DNA of 8,518 nt from the NCBI GenBank assembly GCA_014729735.1, contig WJJN01000691.1, forward strand, positions 1-8,518, read 5' to 3'. The position numbers and the translations under genes are program-made. Positions 1-5,987 of this stretch are shown piece by piece (the first letter of the stretch is position 1; each line of letters starts with the position of its first letter). Source of the DNA: Candidatus Zhuqueibacterota bacterium. Lineage in GTDB: Bacteria > Zhuqueibacterota > Zhuqueibacteria > Thermofontimicrobiales > Thiofontviventaceae. Below the pieces are notes generated by a model. It was not told the origin of the DNA and made no database searches. It saw only the letters and a program-made list of their open reading frames with translations.

Positions 1-1937
1 GGCTGTTCCGAGATTTCAAATACAATCTCCGCTGCAATTCCCTCTCCTGACACGCTGTCCTTTACAACGCCGCTAACTTGTGCATCCGAAATGAACGGAC
101 GAACTGCAGACAAAATATCCAGCTTTCCGGCACCCCACTCATTATTCGGAACCTCACCCGTGAACAAGCCGACTCGCGCTGAGTTCATTAGAATCGATTT
201 GACCTGTCCCGGTTTCAAGGTCGAATCTGCCTGAAGCAGGAGCGCCGCAGCACCGGCGACAAATGGCGTGGACATGCTGGTACCGCTTTTTTGTGTATGC
301 AGATCGTCACCACTCGGGTCATCATCCGATTGCGAAGACAGCACGGAAATAATACCACCGCCCAGAGCGGTAATATCCGGCTTCAGCACGTCGTCTCGGC
401 GCGGACCGCGGGAGCTGAAACCCGAGATATCATCCATGGAGCCGGTGCGATTATTATACGAGCCAACCGTTATCGCTGAATCTGCGCAGGCAGGCATGCC
501 AAGTGTCTCATCAAAATCCACATGGCGAATAAATGATACCGGATCGTTTCTCTCGAACCATGCATCCACTTCGCCCCCGGCTGGCAGTGTATTTCCGGGG
601 AACGCAGTGAGTCTTATCTTCCAGAATCCCCGTGCGATCTCGGTTGCTTCCGAACCAAGATTATCGATAATCACCATAATACGATTATCCTGGTTCAGCG
701 GGGAAAAAAGCTCACTGACAACTGAGATGCGTCCGTCTACTGTGTCAAAAATCTTTGTTTGAAGAATACTGACTTTGTCCTGAAAATCGACTGTAGGACC
801 TGCAACCTGAGCCTCCAGGTAATCATCGGTCTCGAACCAGATATCTATTTCGATATCATCACCGGAGATCTCGCCTTCCTGGGCAATGCTGAATAGCAGC
901 GTAACGCCGCTATCCGGATCTACAAAAGCTTCGGCATGGATCGGTGCATTCCCGTAATTGCCAGCGGAAACGACGATTACCGAGCCTTCAGCCACATCAT
1001 TATTCACTGCCTGCTCGAACAGTGTTTTCCCGTCATGCGGACCCAGTGTCGTGCCCTGACTCGTATTAATGACATGGCGCATATTCAATTCATGAGCTTT
1101 TGTTCGAATATAATCGTATCCATCCAGTGTTCCGCGAGTTGTTAATCCTCGGTTGAATAAATCTTGACCGGAATTCTTTATCATAATGATATTGGCTTCC
1201 GGTGCAACTCCTTTATAGTTTCCGGTCGCCGAGCCATCACTCACTGCAATTCCTGCAACATGGCTCCCGTGCCCATCTTCATCTTTATGATTGAGATTCC
1301 CCGAATTAATATCTCCGAAATCGAATTCCGCACCATAATTAAATCCTGCCGGACGTGTGCCGTTCACAGAATGATCCCAAATGTACAAAACCCGTGAATT
1401 ATCGTTTTCATCCCTGAAATCCTGATGTTCAAAATCGATACCGGTATCCGTAAAACCAATGATTACTCCTTTGCCTGTCAATCCGGCTGGTACGGGTAAA
1501 TCATGCAAAATCGCAGCGCCGGATTTGGGAAGTGCAAAATCGAGATTATTTTCCATTTTCCGGGATGCTTCGATATACATAACTGATTGTTGCTCAGCTA
1601 ATACGGGAACAGCTTCGAGCGGCAGAGTTGCTGTATAAATATCGCCGTGCCGCGATCCAGTCGTCCCTCCGAGCGAGTTCACAATGTCGCGAATATCATA
1701 CGAAGATTTAACGAGAATACCAACAACAGATTCCTGCGGTTCTGAGTTATCCATATAAACTTCCATCGTGCTGAGAGCCGCAGGCAGGCGTTTCTCAATT
1801 TTATTCAATAAAAGATATAGAGACGGATCAATTTTGTGTTTCGTTTCGCGGGAAATTTCTGCAAAGGAAATATGGAATGCAATGACAGAGAGATATATTA
1901 AAAGTGCAAAAAATAGCCAGCCTGGTTTCTTTACCAT
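1..1937 (-). CDS. Secreted subtilisin-like S8 peptidase with large catalytic-domain insertion (3' end outside window)
   Basis: A serine endopeptidase of family S8, expected to be exported. The reading frame runs without a stop from ATG at 1937-1935 to the window edge, giving 645 codons; the C-terminus is missing. Residues 1-26 form a Sec signal peptide (MVKK, hydrophobic core, probable cut after ISFA). Residues about 65-130 look like an I9-type propeptide. The catalytic domain covers about 150-615: Asp164 in FTDTGID, His223 in DGHGSHVAG, oxyanion Asn327 in VSAGNYG and Ser554 in GTSMSTPFVAG, so the triad is intact. Asn327 and Ser554 are 227 residues apart, against 66 in subtilisin BPN', because about 140-150 residues are inserted (roughly 338-478). 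This arrangement resembles CspA-like subtilases. From about residue 619 (VSGVVKDSVSGEGIAAE) a carboxypeptidase-regulatory-like beta domain begins. The start is supported by a strong ribosome binding site and the signal peptide. A sorting domain at the missing end is likely by analogy with the neighbours but not seen. Confidence 0.93.
   Translation of the reverse strand, partial: MVKKPGWLFFALLIYLSVIAFHISFAEISRETKHKIDPSLYLLLNKIEKRLPAALSTMEVYMDNSEPQESVVGILVKSSYDIRDIVNSLGGTTGSRHGDIYTATLPLEAVPVLAEQQSVMYIEASRKMENNLDFALPKSGAAILHDLPVPAGLTGKGVIIGFTDTGIDFEHQDFRDENDNSRVLYIWDHSVNGTRPAGFNYGAEFDFGDINSGNLNHKDEDGHGSHVAGIAVSDGSATGNYKGVAPEANIIMIKNSGQDLFNRGLTTRGTLDGYDYIRTKAHELNMRHVINTSQGTTLGPHDGKTLFEQAVNNDVAEGSVIVVSAGNYGNAPIHAEAFVDPDSGVTLLFSIAQEGEISGDDIEIDIWFETDDYLEAQVAGPTVDFQDKVSILQTKIFDTVDGRISVVSELFSPLNQDNRIMVIIDNLGSEATEIARGFWKIRLTAFPGNTLPAGGEVDAWFERNDPVSFIRHVDFDETLGMPACADSAITVGSYNNRTGSMDDISGFSSRGPRRDDVLKPDITALGGGIISVLSSQSDDDPSGDDLHTQKSGTSMSTPFVAGAAALLLQADSTLKPGQVKSILMNSARVGLFTGEVPNNEWGAGKLDILSAVRPFISDAQVSGVVKDSVSGEGIAAEIVFEISEQ
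498..930 (-). other. Insertion within the S8 catalytic domain, likely jelly-roll
   Basis: Roughly residues 336-480 of the leftmost S8 peptidase. It lies between the oxyanion-hole segment SAGNYG and the return to ordinary subtilase sequence at MPACADSAITVGSYN. The stretch alternates beta-like segments (VTLLFSIAQ, IEIDIWFET, EAQVAGP, RIMVIIDN, FWKIRLTAF) with acidic turns, as expected for a beta sandwich. CspA/CspB-type subtilases carry a jelly-roll domain inside the protease domain, and this could be its counterpart. The boundaries are approximate and the fold is inferred from the sequence pattern alone. Confidence 0.6.
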
Positions 1938-1941
1938 CAAT

Positions 1942-1950
1942 CCTCTCCTT
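1942..1950 (-). promoter_or_regulatory. Shine-Dalgarno sequence of the leftmost S8 gene
   Basis: The minus strand reads AAGGAGAGG, with its GGAG core 7 bases before the ATG at 1937. This is close to the ideal anti-16S match and fixes the start codon, since the hydrophobic signal peptide begins immediately after it. Confidence 0.8.
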
Positions 1951-1980
1951 TTTTTTCAGAAGCTAAACTGTATTATCATT

Positions 1981-2009
1981 AACATAGCAAAATGTATTCA
2001 GCTTTTCAA
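1981..2009 (-). promoter_or_regulatory. Sigma70-like promoter of the leftmost S8 gene
   Basis: On the minus strand TTGAAA (2009-2004) is followed after exactly 17 bases by TATGTT (1986-1981), matching 5 of 6 and 4 of 6 consensus positions. It sits just downstream of the intrinsic terminator of the preceding gene, where a promoter would be needed. Transcription would start near 1974 and leave a 5' leader of about 37 bases. The region is very AT-rich, so a chance match is possible. A second -10-like GATAAT lies slightly further downstream with a poorer -35. If the host uses a Bacteroidota-type primary sigma factor (TTTG and TAnnTTTG boxes), another element could be the real one; TACATTTTG in the spacer is near that form but one base too long. 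Confidence 0.5.
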
Positions 2010-2029
2010 CTAAAATTTTTAATAAAATA

Positions 2030-2062
2030 AGATTTCCGGAATCTTTGGGACTCCGGAAATCT
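2030..2062 (-). terminator. Intrinsic terminator after the central S8 peptidase gene
   Basis: A perfect 11-base inverted repeat, AGATTTCCGGA (2030-2040) and TCCGGAAATCT (2052-2062), encloses an 11-base loop. On the minus strand the hairpin begins 29 bases beyond the TGA stop at 2094-2092 and is followed by TTATTTTATTAAAAATTTT, a T-rich tail interrupted by A. The position, stem and tail fit Rho-independent termination of the upstream gene. It separates that gene from the leftmost S8 gene, which would then need its own promoter. The tail on the plus-strand side (CACTTTCAC) is not T-rich enough to suggest a bidirectional terminator. Confidence 0.75.
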
Positions 2063-2091
2063 CACTTTCACAGAGGATAAGGAATATGTCC

Positions 2092-5000
2092 TCACTTAAG
2101 TAGTACCATCTTTCGGGTTTTTACGACATTACCTGCTCTTAAGGTATAGAAGAACAGACCACTGGAAACCTTCTTACCCAGTTCATTGCGACCATCCCAA
2201 TAAACGGTGTAACGCCCTGGAGATTTATTTTCGTGCAACAGCGTTCGGATGCGCTGTCCTAAATTATTGTAAATCTCAAGCCTCACCTCAGTTTCAACCG
2301 GAATGCCGAATGTAATCCTGGTCGTCGGATTGAAGGGATTGGGATAATTTTGCATTAATTGAAATTCATCGGGAATCGTCGGTTCCTGCTGTGCGGTTTC
2401 GACTACTGTTTCGCTTACCGGAGCAAGCTGAATTTCGTCGATATACCAGCCGAGCAGTCCTCTCGCCTGTGTAGAATCAGACGTCATGCGAAACCGGATG
2501 CGGACATTATCAAAAGATTCCCCAACAAAATTTTCGAGAGAATATGACAAATTTTTCCATCCGCCTGATAGCCCGGTAACCGGCTCGCCTAACAGCACCC
2601 AGTTATCACTTCCATCAGTGTTGATCTCCACATAGCCGAAATCCTTGTCTGTTTCGAGAAAATAAACCGTCCAAAACGAGAGAAGGGCATTTTCAAGTTC
2701 AGTCAAATCCATTCCGTCTTTGAGGATAATAGAGACATTTGAATTATTGGGATAGATTCTGCCCAGCCCGGGATGGTCATTAATGCAATTTTCACCCTCA
2801 TATGAAATGCTGGTTTCAATACCCCAACCATCGGGACCGGTAAGCCAATTATCAATTCCAGTTTCGAAATCTTCCAACCCAATAATGAAGAACTCTTCAT
2901 CTGTGGTAGTGCTATTGCTCGACAGAGACATATCTTCGGCAGTAACCGAATAATAGATGGTATCGCCGTACGCAAAAGATTCATCGATGGTCGCCTCGAA
3001 GCGGTTTTCCGCCATTATTTTGGGTGGTTGCATTTTAATTTGACCACTTTTCCCAAAAACAGAACGGTAATTCAAAAAGACAGCGGATGTATCGACTCCG
3101 ATATTATCGAATACTTCCACTTCAAGGTAGTAGGTGCCCGTATTATCGATAGAGTTGGGAATTTCATTCACCGGTACAATAAACGGTGGAACTGTATCCA
3201 ACTGCGTGGAATATGTGTAAGTGCGGATAGGAGTCGAATAGCCGCTTTCGTTTTGAGCGAAAATGAAATATTCGACGATTTCACCGAATTGTGGAGGGAT
3301 CGTCGCTGTGTAAATATCATCCACTGTATTGTCCATTTTTACGCTATTGTATCCCGGTTCACTTGCGATGCGCCAGAAAAGATAGACATCCGTCAGCTCG
3401 GACAGCTCCGAATTGACATCAGCAGTGACAATCCGAATCTCTGTTGAATCCTCCGTATCCGGCAGCGGACTATGTTCGATGGTAACCGCATTGAGCCAGT
3501 TGAGAACGCGGGGCATTATTGCAAGGCGGTTTTCCTCTTCGACAATTGCTTCAAAGCCACCAAATGCAAAATAGACCGTGCGGTACATTCCTGCATAGCG
3601 CACAGCGCCGCTGTTTCCATTTGGGTATTCAAAAACAGAAATGCCGCCATTTATAGGCTCGACTTCACTCGGATACTGATTTTGTGCAGAACGACCGGGC
3701 TGAAAAACATCAATGGACAGCTCATCACTAATCGGGTCGCCGGCAATTCCTATCAATCTCGAATACTGACTGGCATCGAGAATGTATTGCGCATGAAAAT
3801 ATTCTTGGTAGAAATCTCGGGAACTCCCGCCTGATTCAACATACATAGTTCCTTCGATGTCACTTAAATCCCAGCCAATATCCTGACCTGAAATGAATAA
3901 TTTGCCACCTGCATCCAGAAACAAACCAAGTACGAACCGGTCATCTTCGTTTAACGAGGGAAAAGTCCATTCACACGCCCAGATAACGGTGGGATAGTTG
4001 TAAAGCAGGTCGAACGGAGGGGTACCGTTTTGGTCATGATCATAAACATCGTATGCCACGCCAATGCTATCAAGCACCTGCATGTAATAGCCTTCGATGT
4101 TATTCTTGCCATCGTCGTCATCCACCAGCAGTACGCTGGGATTAATAGCAAGATAAAATTCGAATATCTCGCTATAGCCGTTATTTGCTGTTAATTCGAG
4201 CTGACACGCGACCCGTTTTGGCAAAATTCCTTCACCGATTTGTAACACGAAAGGATCGGCGTCGTTGCGCACTCGATTATTACTCAGATCGCGAATGCCT
4301 TGCAACGTACCGAACGAAGCCGTTTCTTTTGTCACCGCAATATCAGGATCAGTTATGGTGAGCGTCCCACTCAGATTTTCAGCATCCTCCCAAAAATTTT
4401 CAAGTAGCAGCGATAAATCAATGGTTTCGCCATAATTCATTCGACCATTTCCATTGCCATCGCCACTATCATCAATAAATTGCCTCTGCAGCTTTATTTT
4501 CGGAAGAGCGATTACTGTTTCCGTAACAGCGCGCAGTGCGTTAATTCGTCCAGAACCCAATTTCCCGGAATAGCTGGGATTAATGCCGTCGAGATTATCC
4601 GCAGTTTCCACAATTTGAAACATGACATCCGCAGGTGTCCATTCCGGGTGCTGCGACTTTACGAGCGCCGCTAGTCCGGCAACGAGTGGTGCCGACATGG
4701 ATGAACCCTGATAGGAAGCGTAATTATTATTAAACACCGTACTTAAAATTCCCGGTCTTCCCCTGGTCAGATCGCCGCCGGGAGCAGAAACAGTAACCCA
4801 GTCGCCGTAAGTGGAATACGAGGCTTTTCGATCCAGATCATCCACAGCAGCCACTGAAATTGCATAAGGTTCCAGACTTAGAGGATCAGCTAACTCATCA
4901 TTGCCATTGCCTGCAGAAGTAACTACCACCACCCCATTTTCATAAGCATATCGCGCACCATCGACAACAACCTCCGAGTTTCCATAGCTCAGACTTGCTA

Positions 5001-5913
5001 CATGCGCACCATTATCAGCCGCATAAATAAAGGCTTCTGACATAAAGGTGGACAAACCGACTCCATTTCCGTCCGATGTGCGCCAACCGATACGCAACGG
5101 CATAACCTCCACATTCCAACTAACAGATGCAATTCCCAGATTATTATCCGTTACTGCGGCGGCAATTCCGGAAGTATGGCTTCCATGACCATCAAAATCC
5201 ATGGGATTGTTATCCGGGATGTTGCCATCTTCACCTGCTGCGACATCTGACGCTCCGTTTACAAAATCCCAGCCGCGGACATCATCCACAAATCCGTTAT
5301 TATCCGAATCGACGCCGTTCTCTGTCTCATCCTCATTTGTCCAGATGTTAGCAGCCAGATCCGGATGGTCCCAATCCGTTCCAGTATCGATGATCGCCAC
5401 GATTACAGAAGAATCCCCTGTTGCAACCTCCCATGCTTCCTCTGCCAAAATCTGGGGCAAATGCTGTTGCTGGCTATAGTATGTATCATTTGGAATAGCT
5501 TCTGCCTGAATAATATAGTCTGGCTCCGCATATTCAACCGCCGGATTCTGATTCAGGGCAGCCACCATTTGCCGAATGTCCGTATTTTCAGGCACAGTTA
5601 ATACGTGAATCCGGTCTAAACCGATGTCCGGTCTTTCAGCGATCCGTTTGTTTTTGATGTTCTTGAACAGACGCTCACTGGCACGTACCGGATAACTTTG
5701 GGTTACACTATTCAATGCCTGCGTTGTCTCTGCTTTTTTATTTGTATGTTTGAATTTGACCACCACGCGTCCTGGCATGTAATTCAATTCAGAACGTACA
5801 TTTTTTTTTCGTAGTATCCGGGAGCCGTTTAAACCGCTTTTCGCAAGAGTATCCATTTGAGTAAATAGGAATAATCCACACAAAAAGATAATCAGTAAAT
5901 TTCTTTTTTTCAT
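2092..5913 (-). CDS. Secreted multidomain S8 (subtilisin-like) peptidase with GATase-like, MAM-like and T9SS sorting domains
   Basis: A complete 1273-residue serine endopeptidase, expected to cross the inner membrane by Sec and the outer membrane by T9SS. Residues 1-24 are a signal peptide (MKKRN, hydrophobic core, likely cut after TLA). Residues about 43-137 resemble a fervidolysin-type propeptide (MPGRVVVKFK to VEYAEPDY). The catalytic domain spans about 150-465, with Asp176 in IIDTGTD, His243 in DGHGSHTSG, Asn336 in TSAGNGN and Ser405 in GSSMSAPLVAG, all intact and at normal spacing. An acidic loop with DSDNNGFVDD (202-211) looks like a calcium site. Then come a beta domain (about 475-590), a GATase-like fold (593-809), two Ig/FN3-like stretches (about 815-905 and 908-1010), a MAM-like jelly roll (1012-1166) and the sorting domain (1180-1273). 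The ATG at 5913 is preceded by GAGAGG at 5 bases. The gene lies 74 bases after the M6 peptidase and may share its transcript. Confidence 0.95.
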   Translation of the reverse strand: MKKRNLLIIFLCGLFLFTQMDTLAKSGLNGSRILRKKNVRSELNYMPGRVVVKFKHTNKKAETTQALNSVTQSYPVRASERLFKNIKNKRIAERPDIGLDRIHVLTVPENTDIRQMVAALNQNPAVEYAEPDYIIQAEAIPNDTYYSQQQHLPQILAEEAWEVATGDSSVIVAIIDTGTDWDHPDLAANIWTNEDETENGVDSDNNGFVDDVRGWDFVNGASDVAAGEDGNIPDNNPMDFDGHGSHTSGIAAAVTDNNLGIASVSWNVEVMPLRIGWRTSDGNGVGLSTFMSEAFIYAADNGAHVASLSYGNSEVVVDGARYAYENGVVVVTSAGNGNDELADPLSLEPYAISVAAVDDLDRKASYSTYGDWVTVSAPGGDLTRGRPGILSTVFNNNYASYQGSSMSAPLVAGLAALVKSQHPEWTPADVMFQIVETADNLDGINPSYSGKLGSGRINALRAVTETVIALPKIKLQRQFIDDSGDGNGNGRMNYGETIDLSLLLENFWEDAENLSGTLTITDPDIAVTKETASFGTLQGIRDLSNNRVRNDADPFVLQIGEGILPKRVACQLELTANNGYSEIFEFYLAINPSVLLVDDDDGKNNIEGYYMQVLDSIGVAYDVYDHDQNGTPPFDLLYNYPTVIWACEWTFPSLNEDDRFVLGLFLDAGGKLFISGQDIGWDLSDIEGTMYVESGGSSRDFYQEYFHAQYILDASQYSRLIGIAGDPISDELSIDVFQPGRSAQNQYPSEVEPINGGISVFEYPNGNSGAVRYAGMYRTVYFAFGGFEAIVEEENRLAIMPRVLNWLNAVTIEHSPLPDTEDSTEIRIVTADVNSELSELTDVYLFWRIASEPGYNSVKMDNTVDDIYTATIPPQFGEIVEYFIFAQNESGYSTPIRTYTYSTQLDTVPPFIVPVNEIPNSIDNTGTYYLEVEVFDNIGVDTSAVFLNYRSVFGKSGQIKMQPPKIMAENRFEATIDESFAYGDTIYYSVTAEDMSLSSNSTTTDEEFFIIGLEDFETGIDNWLTGPDGWGIETSISYEGENCINDHPGLGRIYPNNSNVSIILKDGMDLTELENALLSFWTVYFLETDKDFGYVEINTDGSDNWVLLGEPVTGLSGGWKNLSYSLENFVGESFDNVRIRFRMTSDSTQARGLLGWYIDEIQLAPVSETVVETAQQEPTIPDEFQLMQNYPNPFNPTTRITFGIPVETEVRLEIYNNLGQRIRTLLHENKSPGRYTVYWDGRNELGKKVSSGLFFYTLRAGNVVKTRKMVLLK
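2095..2376 (-). other. T9SS type A sorting domain (FlgD-Ig-like) of the central S8 peptidase
   Basis: Residues 1180-1273. It starts PDEFQLMQNYPNPFNPTT, continues with EVRLEIYNNLGQRIRTL, a G.Y..YWDGRNELG segment and SGLFFYTLRAG, and ends KTRKMVLLK at the stop. This order is the hallmark of C-terminal domains recognised by the type IX secretion machinery in FCB bacteria, which usually remove it on secretion. The same fold is also annotated as FlgD Ig-like. The match to the family is clear; that this host has a working T9SS is inference. Confidence 0.85.
2416..2880 (-). other. MAM-like jelly-roll domain in the central S8 peptidase
   Basis: Residues 1012-1166. The pattern is DFETGIDNW near the start, GWGIETS, a SYEGENCINDHPG segment, LSFWTVYFLETDKDFGYVEI, a W...L segment, GWKNLSYSLENFVG, VRIRFRMTSD and finally GWYIDEIQL. 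This is the pattern of the MAM-like C-terminal domain of immune-inhibitor-A-type M6 metallopeptidases and related surface proteins, which is thought to bind carbohydrate or protein. The boundaries are approximate. Confidence 0.65.
3487..4491 (-). repeat. Shared post-catalytic module, copy in the central S8 peptidase
   Basis: Residues about 475-809. First comes a beta-rich domain opening with DSGDGNGNGRMNYGETIDLS. It is followed by a Rossmann-like fold opening with VLLVDDDDG and containing LDAGGKLFISGQDIG, AGDPISDEL and a closing PRVLNWL. The second part resembles class I glutamine-amidotransferase/ThuA-like folds. The GATase nucleophile Cys is absent from the SGQ turn, so a binding or structural role is more likely than catalysis. 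A diverged copy occurs in the M6 peptidase at 6303-7292. Confidence 0.7.
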
Positions 5914-5918
5914 GAAGC

Positions 5919-5924
5919 CCTCTC
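5919..5924 (-). promoter_or_regulatory. Ribosome binding site of the central S8 gene
   Basis: The minus strand reads GAGAGG, 5 bases (GCTTC) before the ATG at 5913. The match to the Shine-Dalgarno consensus is partial but well placed. Together with the Lys/Arg-rich signal peptide that follows, it supports this start. Confidence 0.55.
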
Positions 5925-5940
5925 TATTAAATCTATTAAA
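5923..5940 (-). repeat. Tandem 9-base repeat before the central S8 gene
   Basis: Two exact head-to-tail copies of TTTAATAGA on the minus strand, overlapping the first bases of the ribosome binding site. Each copy contains a TTTAAT that could pass for a weak -10 element, but I found no matching -35 at proper spacing. The rest of the 74-base gap holds only an AT-rich GTTTAA/TTAAAC inverted repeat (5941-5970). Confidence 0.5.
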
Positions 5941-5987
5941 GTTTAACTGTTCGATGAAGTCCGTTTAAACAGAAAACCATTCATTTG

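Noticed and set aside
590..640. The GATase-like domain as an active amidotransferase or a separate peptidase
   Set aside because: The nucleophile Cys expected at the turn after the third strand is replaced by SGQ or TGQ with no neighbouring Cys, so an active glutaminase cannot be supported. (Positions given here are residue numbers of the central S8 protein.)
268..762. A plus-strand open frame of 164 codons near the left end, and several shorter plus-strand frames across 936-8395
   Set aside because: They lie wholly opposite minus-strand genes whose protein sequences show clear catalytic motifs and family patterns. The plus-strand translations show no domain, signal peptide or ribosome binding site.
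3951..4151. Short minus-strand frames inside the large genes (3951-4151, 2703-2984, 6158-6346)
   Set aside because: They overlap the S8 and M6 genes in another frame, and their translations show no recognisable feature.
5941..5970. Inverted repeat GTTTAA/TTAAAC as a terminator after the M6 gene
   Set aside because: The stem is only 6 A/T-rich pairs with an 18-base loop and has no proper T tract, so it would hardly be stable.
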